Positions 11,059 to 26,400 of a DNA stretch of 64,000 bases are shown here, piece by piece. A program made the position numbers and the translations under genes. Positions within the stretch are counted from its first letter, which is position 1. The number at the start of each line of letters is the position of its first letter. The DNA comes from Rhizomys pruinosus (taxonomy: Eukaryota > Chordata > Mammalia > Rodentia > Spalacidae): positions 3,237,691-3,301,690 of the forward strand of contig VZQC01003035.1 in assembly GCA_009823505.1 (NCBI GenBank), read 5' to 3'. The notes under the pieces are model-generated. The model saw nothing but the letters and a program-made list of their open reading frames with translations. It did no database searches and had not been told where the DNA came from.

Positions 11059-14000
11059 CTGGAATCAGACAAATGTGGGATTAAGCACACAAAATGACAG
11101 ATGTCTCTGCAGGGATGACATAGGAAATAAAATTGCTTAAGACAAGGTTTTAATTATAAATAAATTTCTATCTTCACAGGTAATTTTACTTTTAAAACTT
11201 TCATAAAATCCAATGGCTTACTTTCCCTCCAGCAAAGTACTCCTCCCAGGCTACTACAGAAACACCTCTCTAAAGCAGGTAACAGTAGCAAAGGTATGGT
11301 TTCAGAGGTAGACAGCTGCACTGTGCTACTACTAACACGTCTCTTAATCAACCCACAATGTAGTAGAGTTCAGTGATGTCGTACAAAAAAAAATGACTTG
11401 AGTAGATTACGGGCGATCATTAGCGAAGATTCAGGAAATTCTGTATAAAATGATGACACACACAGACACAATAAAAAGCTATCACATTAGACAGTCTTAA
11501 ACCGGGCTGATGCAGTACAGTAAGATGTCTACGAGTGCTGTGGAGGAAGGGGCCGGGTACTTACTGTGGCAGCCCCGTTCACCTGCACTGATTTACATGC
11601 AGTTGTAGGGTTGGAAGGGAGTCTGTCCGTACTGTGGGTTTCCCTCTGCTCTTCTGCCACCTTGGGATCCCTGTAAAAAATGTCACCTGGTCTAAGAATC
11701 TCATCAACATTACAGGTCACTCGCAATGATCTATACCAGAGGGCTGGTACAACATTGACACTCACTCAGGCAAACGGGCTGGTGAAGGGGAACGTTCCGA
11801 TGCTGCTGATACAGCGCAGGGTGCCGGCCCTGAGGGCTCCCTGGGGGCCACTACAGGAACAGTGTTTGTGCTGCCATCTGCACCAAGGCTCTGAAAATCA
11901 GTAAAGGAACAAGTTATGATTCATCACGTCTTTATCAACCCTTAAAAGGATGGCAATTTCAAGTCCATCTGTAAAGCCTGCTTCCCATCTCCCTGGGAAG
12001 ACACAGAGGGGCTGGCTGACTAGTACTGAGTGGTGCTAGATCCAGCCCACCCCAAGAAGAGCTAGTGCTATCCACTGACAAAGCGGCAAGTCACAGCACA
12101 AAGACGAGAAGATGTCTCCAGCAAAAAACGTCAAGGACATCTAAAGTTTGTCCTCTCCCTACGTATTGCTCAGCCTTCGTCCTCTTAGAAAGCACTGAGT
12201 CGATTTTATGTCCTGGGCTCTCTTTTGCCATTGCTCTCCATTATAATTGTCCACAAACTTTTTTTCTCAAGTGAACAGCTTCCAAACACACCTCACCATC
12301 TGATGTGTTAAGAGTTCACCACAGCCCACTCCTGCTAGGGTCCCGTGAATTCCCACAGTCTACTACAATTCAGTTTCATATCTAACACAAAACAAAGACT
12401 GACACATGCATACCTCTATAAATTTGAGTGCCTTAATGGTAGGTGGCAGATTCCCACAGGAATTCTCACCTGAAGCACAAATAACCTTTGGAAGCAGGTG
12501 TACCCAAGAACCGAACTTAATAGGCAAGGACACCATAGCTGGGAAAACGCAAATTAATTCGTCCAAAGTCACAAAGCTAAAAACTGAAAGAATCCAAAGT
12601 TTCTCTAGCCAATGACTCTAAATAAATATAGCCATAACTCCACAAAAGTATACTCATCTATGTAATAACATACCCATTATCTAACTTTTTAAAAGGCAGT
12701 AAAATATGTAATTGCTTATATATTTAAATATAAAAAGATGAAATTTTCTAACTACCTTTCTAAGTAGATAAAGCGCACAGGTGAAATCAAGTGGCATGCT
12801 GAAACTGCAGCTTTGGGGGGGAGGACAAATCACACCTGCCTGTGGCACTGGAGACTCCGAGGCCTTTCTTGGCTTTATGACAGTGCTCAAGTGGAAGAGT
12901 CTAGCTTGCTAAAACCATGGATAAGCCAAAGGCTTCCTATTTGTTTAAAAGTGTGCTTAGATTCAATTCTGACCCTACTTAATAGATGTGTGGAAAAGAG
13001 TCAGAGAGTGACCGCTACACACCCCATGTCAACCAGGGAGAGATTAACTGCCTGGGATCCAAAGTCCTGTGCAACTCTACAACTGCCAATGTGCCACCAA
13101 GAATCTTCAGCGAATGAGTACACCTCTGGGCCTCACGACCAAGCAGAGCCTTTTGGAAAGACTGCACAGAAATTCAAAATGACATCCAAAGCAGCCACTG
13201 TGTGTGAGGCCAGGGGAGGCCTGCTGACTCTCCTTTACCCATCACTCCTGACAGAAGGGCAGTGTGAAAACTGGACTTCATGACTATTGAAATATGGGAT
13301 TCTCTAACACCATGTTATACGACAATCGGAAATGTGCACATGTAAGCTTATTTCCAAGACTCGCCAATTCTAACATGTGACAATTAGTAGAAAGTACAGA
13401 ACCTTGGAATGTATACAATCTCAAGGCTAAATGTAGAAGCAATTACCACCTTCCAGTAAGAACTAGACTAAACCTTTAATCTGATTTAAGTCTCAAGACT
13501 GTAGTAAAGATGTCTCCCCAGTAATAGGAACTGCTGCATCCACTACTATGGTTCTAAACTGGAGTGATGATACCTTCTTCTCAAATCCAGAGGTCATGCT
13601 GGATTGTACTAGAAAAAGACAGATGGGTGGGGTACAGGTGTACAGCCACAGTTGATAACTGCAGCATAAAGAATGCCTGGAAGCAGACAGCTCAAAAAGC
13701 ACCCCCATCCCTGGCACTTAGCCACACTGATACTGGCAGAGGACAAATGCTACTTCCAGTCTGTTAACTAAACTGCATTGTGAAGGAGCCATAGAAAGGC
13801 ATCTCCTTGGACCCAAATAGCTCAGACGAGCAGAGGGATGACAATCACTAGAGCGGCACCCCTCGTGTGACAGCCTACAGAACTGTTACCTATGGCCACA
13901 TTACAGTGGAGTTATTCCAAGCTTCTCATGTAGTGACTAAAAACAGTAGCACTTGTGACAGAATTCAGAGTCGTCTGCTTTGTGAAACAAAGGCGTTCTG

Positions 14001-17000
14001 AGTGTAACAATGAAAACGCAGTCTGAGCACCCCCTGCAGTGTTACAACACAGGTCTCACCTGTGACCTCAGCAGACAGCCAGCACAGGGACCCAAGTGAC
14101 CAGAGAGAACCACCTAAACATCTCCAGTCCCCTCATGTTAGCCTGACCTGGCTTCACAACTATTGTACTGCTCCTACCCCCAAGTGACCAAAGAGAACCA
14201 CCTAAACATCTCCAATCCTCTCATGTTATTTACTTTTTAGTTTTATTTTACGTGTACGAGTGTAGTGCCTGTATGTGTGTAAGTGTGCCCATGTCACGCA
14301 ATTTCCACAGAGAAAGGACAAGAGTGTTGGATCCCCTAGAACTGGAGTTACGGATGGTTGTTAGCCACCATGAGGGTGCTGGGATTCGAACGTGGATCTT
14401 CTGCAAGAACAACCAGTGTTCTTAACCACTGAGCCATCTCTCCAGCCAAATCCATGGCACAAAAATCAGTAAATACCAGTAACTATTAGAACTGCAATGT
14501 ATAACTTACTCTTTCTTTTGATGATCCTACTATCAAGCTGGATAGCCTGTTTTCAAACAAATCCTCTGTCTTCAAATTGCCTGCAGCTCCAGGTAATGGA
14601 GGGAAGTTGGACAGCCCCAGCTCGAAGCTTGGTGATGGAGGCTTTGGTGGTGTTGGAGACTGAGTCTGACTGCTCTGCAACAGAACAGCACCCCACAAAG
14701 TCACACAGATGTGTGTGGTAAGGAAAGCTAAGAACCTTCAGAAGTACACACAGATAAATTTCAAATGCAAGCAGGTTAAAGGATTAAAATTTATCTGAAG
14801 TGACAAAAAATGATGGAAATCCTTGTCTATCTCCTTTAATAGCTGAATTTTTAAAAAATTTATTATTTTAAAATTTTATTATACGAGTATATTGCCTGCA
14901 TGTGTAAGTGCACCTATGTCGGGCAATACCCACAGAGGTCAGGAGAGGGCATCAGATTCTCCAGAAATGGAGTTAGGGATTGTTATTAGCAGCCATGTGG
15001 GTGCTGGGGAACTGAACCTGGATTTTCTGCAAGAGCAGCAATGCTTGTTAACTCAAAATACAGAAAGTTAAAAAAATCCAGACACTTTGATCTCAATGCA
15101 AGTTTTAGAAGCTCATCACAAGTGTCTGCATGTTTCTGAGGTGAATGTAGGTGGCGCATGCCTTTAGTCCCAGGAGGTAGTGAGTTAAAGGCCAGCTTGG
15201 TCTGCATAGTGAGCTCCAGGACAGCTGGAGCTATAGGGTGACCCTGTCTCAAAAAGAATCCCCCCCCCCCAAAAAAAAGGGATTAAGCATTTTCAGGGCA
15301 AGGGAGCTGGATCAGTGATAAGAATATTTGTAGCTAGGTCTGTCAACCTGAATATGATCCCCATGACCCACACAGTGGAAGGGGAGAACAGCACCCAGGA
15401 TCTACCCTGACTTCCACACAAGTGGCCAGGGCATGTATCCCCACAATACATGTGCACATATAGAACACAGCTTTCAGGCTGGAGAGATGGCCTAGAGGTT
15501 AAGAGCACCGACTGCTCTTGCAGAGGACCTGGGTTCGATTCCCAGCACCCACATGGCGGCTAATAACTGTCTATAACTCCAGTTCCAGGGGAATCCGACG
15601 CCCTCTTCTGACCTCCGCGGCACTGCACGACACAGGTGCACAAACCTACATGCAGACAGTACATTCATACACATAAAAAATAAAATTAAAAAACAAACAA
15701 ACAAACAAACAAAAAACACAGCCTTCACAAAAAATTACCTCAACCTCAATTTTTAGGAACAAAGAGGCAGGCAGTATATTAAACTTACCAAATGTCAGGG
15801 CCCACAGGTGGGGCTTGACTTTGAAGACAGTGCTTAGTATTTTTTAGTGTCCAGATAAGATATGAATGCTACTGGTTGAGCCCCAAAATGCTCACATATT
15901 TGTTACTTGTCTGTAAATTTCTGAAGTCATTAAAATATACAAGTGGCATAGATTCTCTAGAATAAACATAGTATCTAAGACGCCTGAACATGTGGATACC
16001 TGTGTCAGTCAAAGCCAGACTAGACCGACATTCATCTTGACTTTATTTTGAGGGATGCTTGGGATCAAACCCAGGCCTTGTGCACACTAGGCCAAGTGCT
16101 GGACCAACCTTACTACTATGAGCAGAACCCAGGCCTTGTGCATGCTAGGCCAAGTGCTGTACCGTCCTTACTATGAGCAGAACTTCAGAGTCCTAAACAG
16201 TGAGACTTTTTCAAAACAACTTATGTATGCATATATGTAAGTGGATTTATACGATGGATAGCTGTTAGCCACCATATGGGTGTTGGAGGCTGAACCTAGG
16301 TTTTCTGCAAGAGCAGCCAGTGTTCTTAACTGCTAAGACATCTTAGAGAGAATCTTCTCAAGGTCTCTATTTAGTTATGGGGGACGTGGGTAGCAGGCAT
16401 GTAGTAACATGTCATAGTGTGCATGCGAAGGTCACAGGACAACTTGCAGAAATTGTTTTCTCCTCTACCATGTGGGAACTGGGGGTTCAAACTCAGGTTG
16501 TCAGACCTGGCAGCATTGCCTTTACCTGCTGAGGTGGCTTGCAGGCTTTAGGTGTGTTAAGTTTTTTAAAATCTCCATGTCACTGGGAATATATGTTCAA
16601 TGCCTTTACACATACTGCTGATTCTGCCACAGTGCTCTCTGATCACTGGGCACTGAAAAGTTCCAGCCTTCATTAAAGGCCGGTCAAATATTTCCCCTGG
16701 AGATACTGTTGAATTAACTCAAGCAAAGTGACCGTTCCTCATGTATTCACCTCAGACACACCTCACACAGAAACCGACCACTGAGTTTTGGATCAACCTG
16801 CCTACATGTTTTAGGAGAAGAAAATAATGTGTTGTACATAGTGGACACATGATAAAATGCTTTGAATGAAAAACTGATTAGTTGGACATAGTAATAGGCA
16901 CTCAGAAGGTAGAGGCAGAAAGAGATCAGGAATTCAAGGTCATCCTTGCCTACACAGTTATTTGAGGCCAACCTGGGCCAATTGACATCCTGTCTTAAGA

Positions 17001-18159
17001 CTGTCAAAATAAATTACAACAACAAAACCCACAAAACAAATAAACAACCACAAACCAAAACAAATCACTGAACAAATTTCTACATGACAAGTTTTATTCA
17101 ATTATCCGTGATCTAAAATATAAAAGAAAATTCCAGATATAAAGTTTTTAAGTTTGAAACCATGCACTCTTCTGGTAGTGTGGTGAAATGTCACGCTGCC
17201 CACTGTTCTGCTGAAGTGAGAACCAGCCCTCTGTCCGACATGTCCAGGGGTCTATGCTCCCCACATCTTACTCTGCTGAAGTGAGAACCAGCCCTCTGTC
17301 CGACATGTCCAGGGGTCTATGCTCCCCACATCTTACTCTGCTGAAGTGAGAACCAGCCCTCTGTTTGACATGTCCAGGGGTCTATGCTCCCCACATCTTA
17401 CTCACTTCTTAGCCATCTTGGTGATCAGCCCAACCACAGTATCAAAGAGCTTGTTTAAAGTAGCCCTTACTTTATATAATAATGGTCCTAGAGTGCAGAA
17501 GCAGTAATGCTAGAATTTCAAGCAAAGTAAAGAGAAGCCAGAAAGTGCTTTCTGTAGGGGAAAGGTCAATGTTTCCAACTGAACTAAAGAATGAAACTCC
17601 TATCCTGAAGTTGCTAGGATCTACAATATAAATGAAGCCTCCATTCATGACATTTCAAAGCAGAGACAAATCTATACTAGTTTTGCTGTTGTAACCACAG
17701 GGGTCCACTATGAGTCTTCGATGCTTCCCTGTGGATGGAGGGGTACTGTTTAAAATACCTTCACACTTGAAATCTTTTCTGGACACCTACGTAGACTGTA
17801 TCACATACGAGAGTGGTCTTGACTACACCTACCACACAGCACTTATCTATGTACTATGGGACCATATCCATAAATGAACCAGTAATCAATCCCAATCTCT
17901 TCCTGTTCAGGCTACCAAATTCCAGATATCACTAAAGAATAGCACACAGAAAAGTTTCTTTGAAATGTTTCTTCTCATACCTTAGCCTTAACCCATTTAG
18001 TTAATAGTCATGTTTGTTTAGTGTAACATTTAAACATCTAGCTGGGCATGGTGGTGCACACTTAATCCCAGCTCTTGAGATCATTTTGAGATTGAAACCA
18101 GCCTGGTGTACATAATGAGTTTTTGGGCAGGTGGGACTATAGGGAGACCCTGTCTCAAA

Positions 18160-18195
<36 letters not shown>

Positions 18196-21100
18196 AAATA
18201 AATAAATAAAACCACTTTATGTACTCACTGCAAATTTCTCTTCTCTTTTCTTCCGATAGCCAAAAGAATTTTTCCTAGGAGTGGAAGCAAAAGAACGTTA
18301 TAAAGCACTTATCAATCCACTATCTTTAATTAGTAAACTTTCATAGATAAAATTTGGTTCTAAAAGCCCAACTTTAAAAGGATAACCCTAAACCAGGCAT
18401 CATAGCACATGCCTGTAATTCCAGTACGGGTGGGGTGGGGTGGGGTGGAAGTTTAAGGCCAGCCTGGGACAACTGAGACCACCATGCCTTAAAAAGCAGC
18501 ACAAGAAGTTGATCAGATATCCAGACAAGTAAAAGAAAAATAGTTATTAAAAAAATGTAGGGGCTAGAGAGATGACTGGTTAAGAATACGGGCTACTCTT
18601 GCATTAGACCCTGGTTGGATTCCCAGCACTCACAGAGTGGCTAACAATGGTCCCTAACTCCAGTTCCAGGAGCTCCAACACCCGCTTCTGAGCTTTGTGG
18701 GCAATGCCCGACATGGGCACCTACCTAATGGCAGGTGGCCCAGGAATTTCCATTGTCCTAGATGGGTTGTGGCTAAACAAGCCATATGTGAATTTTAACT
18801 TAAAATTTTACTTTTATTTATTCATGCCTTTTATCATTTCAACTGAACAGACTCTTCAAAGGCCATGGATATTGGGGCCATGATTTCTCTGTAAAAAATG
18901 AAAGTGTTCTTGCCTAAGATGGCAAGACTCTCAGAACAATAAGCCATAGACGGATGCTCTATAGACCCCTGCTTAGCCTCTAGAAGCCCGACACAGACCT
19001 TGTGATTTTGGAGTGAAGCCAGGCTGTGTCTGGTAGAGAAGCTACTCTCCTGCGAGAAATGGTTCCTGGCTTTCTACTGAGCCCCAGCAGGGACTAAGCT
19101 CCTGACCATGGAGAGAACTAAGCCATGATGGTGGGCATGAACAGCAACCCCCACTCTGTAGAAACAGGTCCCTCAGCCCCACAGTGACCAGTCCTCTGGC
19201 CACTTCATAGGTACATAGGGCCCCACCAGGAGCTACAGATATGGCTGGATGAGATGTGCTGTGGGGTGGACAGTGTAAGCAGGTATGTTATGGCTGCTGT
19301 TTGAAGGAGAGGACATCACCCAGGCTCTAAACAGGGCTAGCGTTCACTACGGGCAGCCTGTGCATTAACACCAGAAGTGCTGCCTTTGCTTCGCTGGACA
19401 CACCCATGTCCTAGATATGTAACCAATTCTTCAAGTTGGGTCCAGCACCACTGTAAGGAGATCACACCACCTTTAGAGCACCCCAGTTCCCGACTAGGAA
19501 CCTACTCAGTGCCGCAGTCCTGTGCGGTAACAGGCCATCCTGGAACTTGTCATCACTGCTCATCATGTGGGTAGTGACTCAGTGAATATGCTAGTCACAG
19601 GATGCAAGTGGCACTAATTCCCACCCACAGTGCATGACCTACTGTGCCACAGGCACAGATAAGACACGTGCTCCCCGATCCATGCACAGTATCACTGTTA
19701 TGCCACACAGCTAGCAAGTCCCTTAACCACTTGGAACACGGGCAGTTGGGACCACAAGGAGAATGCTTCTTCAGAGACAAAGTCAAGACCACCACCTGGC
19801 ATTGGGGGCTCCTCACTGCACTCAACGTGGCTGGGGGGACAAACCACGTGAGTGTTTGCTGTGTAAAAGGGTGGGAGATGCAAGATGGAGCCTTGAGGGC
19901 TCTGTGGGACCTTTAGTCCTCAGACCAACAGAAAAAGCTAATAGGAAACAAAAGCAGCCTCCAGGAAAAAGCAAAAATGTGAACTCTGGAAGATCAGGTC
20001 CTTCAGGAAGGAAGGTGAATTCACCCGTCCTGCCAAGAGCAGGAAGCTCTCCGGACACACGACACATGATGCAGGGAAGACAGAAGCTACACACAAACCC
20101 CGGCTGCAGTTCACAGTCCAGAAACAGGACTGAAAACTACATACAAACTTCTTGGCTCACTGTGTACATGCTAGCTTGTGTTTACCAAACAGTCTGTTAC
20201 TGGAGGTGGCCCTAGTCCCTAGGTTACAGGTTATTTGGTGGAAGCAGGAACTCCTGTTGAGTAGATAGGGAGCATCTCTACTAACACAAAGCCTCATCTG
20301 TTAGATAAGTGAAGGCCTGCTTTACCCTCTACTGGGAGCTCAAATATTGTTGGGGGACATGGAATAAGGTAGAAAATGCTGGTTAGCCGGGCGTGGTGGC
20401 ACACGCCTTTAATCCTAGCACTTGAGAGGCAGAGGCAGGCGCATCTTAGTGAGTTCAAGGCCAGCCTGGTCTACAGAGTGAGTTCCAGGACAGCTGGGGC
20501 TACAGGGAGACCCTGTCTCGAAAAGACCAAAAAAAAAAAAAAGAAAAAGGAAACGCTGGTTAACCACATGGTCTCCCGCACAGCCCTAGCTTTCTATCAC
20601 TCTGCATAGTGGCTGGGCTCCGGGAGCCTTGCTTTCTCTCTTCCAGGAAACTTCTTTTTAAGCTTTAATTTTATTTTATTTATTTTTGTATGTGTATGAA
20701 TGTACTGTCTGCATGTAGGTTTGTGCACTAGAGTCGTGCAATGCCTCGGAGGTCAGAAGAGGGTCTCAGATTCCCCTGGAACTGGAGTTACAGATGGTTC
20801 TTGGCCACCATGTGGGTGCTGGGGATTGAACCTGGGTCCTCTGCAAGAGCAGTTGGTGCTCTTAACCGCTAGGCTACCTCTCCAGCCCCAAGCTTTTATT
20901 ATTATTATTGTTGTTGTTGTTGTTGTTGTTGTTTGCAGAAAGGGCACAGCAATTTATACATCCCGCACTGTGCCTGCTAGCCGGGCTAGGTGAGTCCTGT
21001 CCTGGGAGGCCTGTGCCCAGGCTCCCGTCTCTCAAGCTTAACATTTAAGAATCTCAGACTCCACTCAAATGGGTGGCTGCTATCGGACGATACGTTCCCC

Positions 21101-23373
21101 CTTTGCCTTTTCAATCTCCAGTTACTGATACAAACATGGGTGCTGTAGTGTTCTTCCTTGATGGCAGCACAGTCCGGTGCCAGTTGTACTAAGCCACGGT
21201 ACCAGCAGTAACTATCTCACAATCCACTATAGCTTCACAGATGTGATTTTATCAATGCAAATGGAGGTACTGCTTCCAGATTCTTTGTCTTGTTAAATTT
21301 CCAAACTGCACTTAAAGCATACAGCACACACCTCGTGTTCCACTTTACTGTCCTCCATGGCTACTGACCTTTAAAAAGGGCAATCCCATGTCAAGTGAGT
21401 GCATTGATGCTGTTTCTCCTATGTCTCAGTGCTTTGATAATTCTTAAACTATTTCAAATTTACTGTTCTATCTGCTATGGTGGTCTAATTTTTAAGTTGG
21501 CAACTATTGTGGGTGCCACCAGCTGCTCCTATATAAGATGAAGTTCACAGATAAACATGGGATTCAAAATCCATTCTAGCTGTTCTTTCTCCATCTCTCT
21601 TTTTTTTTTTTTTTTGGTCTTTTCGAGACAGGGTCTCCCTGTAGCCCCAGCTGTCCTGGAACTCACTCTGTAGACCAGGCTGGCCTTGAACTCACAAAGA
21701 TCCGCCTGCCTCTGCCTCCCAAGTGCTAGGATTAAAGGCGTGCGCCACCACACCTCAGCTTTCTCCATCTCTTTAAGCCGTCTTATTTTATTTCCCAAGA
21801 CACAATACTGAAATGAATTTTATAATGGCTTAAGTGACCTCGCATACCTTGCATTTTATTTGTTTTTGCCCTTTTTTTTGTACTTTGTTTTGAGACAAGG
21901 ACTCCCTGTAGCCCCAGCAGGCCAGGAACTCACTACTTAGACCAGGCTGGCCTTGAATTCACAGAGACTCACCTGCCTCTGCCTCCGAGTGCTGGGAATA
22001 AAGACATGCACCACCATGCCCAGCCTGTATCTTTTACTTTAACTTAAAATTCTAGAAATGATTAAACTGAATGAAGTCATGTCAGAGCAGAGACAGGTTG
22101 ACACCTGTTCTACCAGTTAGCCAGGTTGCGAGTTTCAAAAACATCTTGAAGTATCTGACAAGTGCTCCTCCAGGGAGTGACATGAAACCACAATGGCCTT
22201 ACTGCTGACAAGGAGGAAGTTCCAGTGATCTGGACGGAAGACTAAACCAGCCGAAATAGTCCTCTAAGATAAAGTCTAATGGCCCACAAGGTTCTCACTC
22301 TCTTCAATCCTGGGAGGGTTAAGAAGGGTGAGGAAGCTGTAGCACTGGCAGATGTTCAGGGAAAGAAGTGTCTCCAGAGTACTAGAGTGCATATAAAGCA
22401 GCTCTGCTGACAGAGAGGCTACGTCAGAAGTTTGCCAGGAGACCCAGCTACCATCACTGGTGAGAGAGGGTTACCCAAATCAAATAGCCTCATCTAAGAC
22501 TTTCATAGCTACAGAAAGTCAGTCATTGGCATGAAAACTTCAAAGGGCGGCGGACTCCCATCGGGGACTAACGTAGCCAGCATCTGTTACAACACAGTTT
22601 CTGAATATTTCAGGCACTACTAAACTCTGAGTGAAATATATAATGAAATGATACCATGGTCATATACGCTAACAAACATACCTTCTGCGACCATGGATCA
22701 TGAATAATTTTAACTTTCAAGTCTTAGTGTTTAAAAAACACACTTTATAGGGGCTGGAATCAGTAAAGGGACTTGGTCATTAAAGGGCTGGCCATCCAAA
22801 CATAAGGACCTAGGTTTGAATCTCAGAACCTACATTTAAAAAGCCAGGTACTGGGGCTAGGGAGATTGTTCAGTCAATTAAGTACATGTAATCCAAGCAT
22901 GGGGGGATGACAGGCCTGGAGTTAATTGGCCAGCCAAGTCTGCTGAACTGTGAACTCCAGGTTTAGTCAGAGATTCTGTTTCAAAAATACTGTGGAGAAT
23001 AATGGAGGATGATGGCCACACTGGTGTCTGTCCTCTACACACACCTGTGCATGACTCATACAACATATATGCATGCCTAAGCAGACAACAGGGAGACACC
23101 TCAGACTCCTTAAAAACAAAAAGACAACACCAAGTGATTATACTTGAAATCCCAGTACTGGGGAAGGAAGACGGGGGTGGGGGGGGGGGGGGGGTGCTCT
23201 GAGGCTCTAAGGCTCTGAGGCAGATCACCCTGCCTGACTGGGAGGTTCCAGGTCAATGAGAGACTCAAAGAAGGTGCACGACACCTGAGTCACAACACCC
23301 AAAGTGACTTCTGGCCTCCACATGCACACGTGTGCAAGTTTACTCCCCTACCCCAACCCAAAACAAACAAACG

Positions 23374-23419
<46 letters not shown>

Positions 23420-26400
23420 GCTATACACTGATTCCTCTCACAGGCAAAACCAGAAAACTTTCCAGAAAGGATTCACCATTTTAGGTAGTACTAAAAACAT
23501 CTGAGATCAATGGGAAGGGGCCCAGAGACCAACATTAACAGGAGCTTGGGTGACTCTGAGTGGTTCAAGACTTCAGTGGAGGAAGAAACTGCAAATGTGG
23601 AGGCAGCAGGAGAATAGCAATCGGGGTGAACTCGAAGAGCTTCGCAAACAAACAGGTGCCACGATCACCCTTAAATGGGTGAAGAGCTGCTTCTTAGAAT
23701 CACAAAAGGATGATGTCTTGAGGAGAATCTTCTCCTGTACAGATCTTCCAGTGCTGCTGATGTGACAGCAGAAGGATAGATGGGCTCCAGTTTTTAAAGA
23801 AGTTCTGTGGGTAAAATGTCATCACACAACACCAAATGTTTTCGTAAGAGTAATTGGTAGGGAAGAATCCCTGCTGTCTTATTTCAGAATACTGCCACAC
23901 CCATCCCCACCTTCAGCAGCCCTAATCCCTCACAAAACATCTGGCAGGCTTTTCCACCAGCAAAAAGGTTAGGGCTTGCCAAAGACTCAGAAGGTTGTTA
24001 GCACTTTCTACCAATCAAGTATTTTTGACTACAGTATATGCATTTCTTTACTTATTTATGTTATTCCACACTTCCTAGACTACTACCGTATAAAAACAAC
24101 TTCTACATGCATGTGTGGCCCGTATCAATGATGTCTGCTATACTAGGGTAGTCTAGAACTAAATCTGACCATGCCTTTGTTTCTTCTTTGTACCAAGAAG
24201 ATATAGAAACCAACATTTTTGGAGTTTCAATTTGTCACAAATCATGCTGTGTATTTTATGTATATTAAAACTTAGAAATGCTTCACAATTACACTTCTCA
24301 AGGTAGCTTAAAAGCCCTGGTAAGCTGAGGGAAGTGCAGACAGTCTTTATCATATTGGCCTAGTCAACACTGAGTAGGTTGTAAACTCTGCAACCTATCT
24401 GCATCTTTTCTCATCTCACCTCTTTAAAGGAAATACCAATGGCAGAAGACAAGGCAGCAAGTAAAAACGAACCTGCTGTGTGTATCAGAGGCAGCAGGGA
24501 GTAGGAAATGGACGGTTTCTACTTTCACAATGCTTGATAAGAACCCTGGGTAACAACAGACACAGAGACACCAAGAACTACTTGTCCGGGGATGAAAATA
24601 ACGTGGCCCACAGGCATTACTCTACAGTACCAGCTTCTCTTTCCAGAGTAGTAACAGAAATTAAACGCTGGTCTGCCTGGTTACCAAACTCACATCAGTC
24701 TGCTCTATCTACTGCCAGCTGAACCACCCAGGTTATTTTGTTTTATTTTTATGGAATACTAGAGATCGAACGTAGGACCTTTCTCATGTTAAGGCATGTG
24801 CTCTATAACAGAGCTAAATCCTCAGCTCTCCCCACTACCAGTGGGAAAGAGATCAAGACTGGGAACCCATGGGATACACAGATGAGGCCATCTCTGTCAA
24901 CAGCAGGAACCTGAAAGGCCAGGGGCAACTACAAAGACAAGACTGCAGGGCACATAGATAGAACAGTCTAGAAAGTGTACAACTCTGAATTCTCTGCCAG
25001 TAATGGCCGTGAGTGACCCAAGTTCAATATCATCTACACTCTCATGGGATAAAGCCTCATACTTGGAAGAAAAAAAAAAAGAAAACCATGTAAGTCTCTA
25101 CTACTCTAAAAGCAACTATTTAGAGGAATTATCTAAAACCTGTTTATAGCCTTCAGTTTTATTTTCTGAAGGGTATCAGAAAATAACTACAAAACATACC
25201 TAAATTAAAATCTAAAATGTTAATAATTTATGATGGGTACATAATACCTGTTTGACAAAATATGTGAACGACTTACCTTCCTCTCCCTAAACCAGGAGAG
25301 GATTCAAGACTACTTGGCTCCACACGCCCAGCTCCAATCTCTCTCTTGGCATAAGCTGAAGGGTTTTGTATTCGTGTTCTAGTTTGCCCTGCTTGCCTCG
25401 TCTGTGGGCTCCGGACACCATTAATTAACCGATCTGCAGTGAAGTTAAATATTGAAGGACTTTCTAGCAGCCCAGGCCCTCTCTCTGCACTAGGAATCGC
25501 ATGGCGTAGATGACACTTACTAGGATTCCTGCAAATGAGATGTTTGTATATGCTGAGTTATAAAACAATCAAGGAGTTAGAATGAGCATGCTAATGTGAA
25601 ATATGTATGCTAAAGTCTGCTTCCTGTTTAATAAATAAATGGTAAAAGCTGCCCCCAAAGCCTCTCTGAAGAGAATCTATTCCTTACTATAGGCAGCCAA
25701 TTTGGGGGTTTAATCTTTACAGACTGTAGTTGCAAGTTTCAGGTAGTTTTATGTCTGATGAGCATTACTAGTGGTTAAACAGATCTCTGATTACAGATAA
25801 GCTGGAAAAACAGCAATATGAAGCTCTTAAGCATTTGAAGCACTCATAGAACTTGCCTGCTTCTAGGAGGGTACTGTCTGAGTGATGTCAAAGGAGACGT
25901 TGCAGGTTTGAAGGTCGGAGACGTAAACCCATTTATAAATCCAGTACTTGGAAACGGAGTTACCTGGATTCATTAATAAGAAACAAACATGTAAAAGTAG
26001 CATGAGATAAACCCCAATTTGGTTTTACACTGTTGAATCTGGGGTAACCTAGATCAAGTCTTGTCTACATTCCATATTATGCTTAAAATAACTGCTGGGT
26101 ATGAAAACATTTATAAGATTTAGAACATTATTGCTTAAGGTAGTATCTGTTGAGTATTAAGAGACATGGCTAGGGCTAAGAGCCTTCTCTATATCATTTT
26201 CATTAATATAATAAGCCAATGGGGACAAGAAGACAGAACCATGTTCAAAATCACATGGGGTCTTGAACACTGTCTACCGATGTTTAAATTACTAGTACTA
26301 GTACTAGTTAAGTACAAGTACCTCCAATTACTAGTACTAGTTAAGTACAAGTACCTCCAATCTGGTAAGAAGTAACAATTTTTATTCTCAATAACTTTAA

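Noticed and set aside
11762..11766. Alternative donor 4 bp past the chosen end of the 125-bp LARP4B exon
   Set aside because: Would break the reading frame into the next exon; 11766 keeps it.
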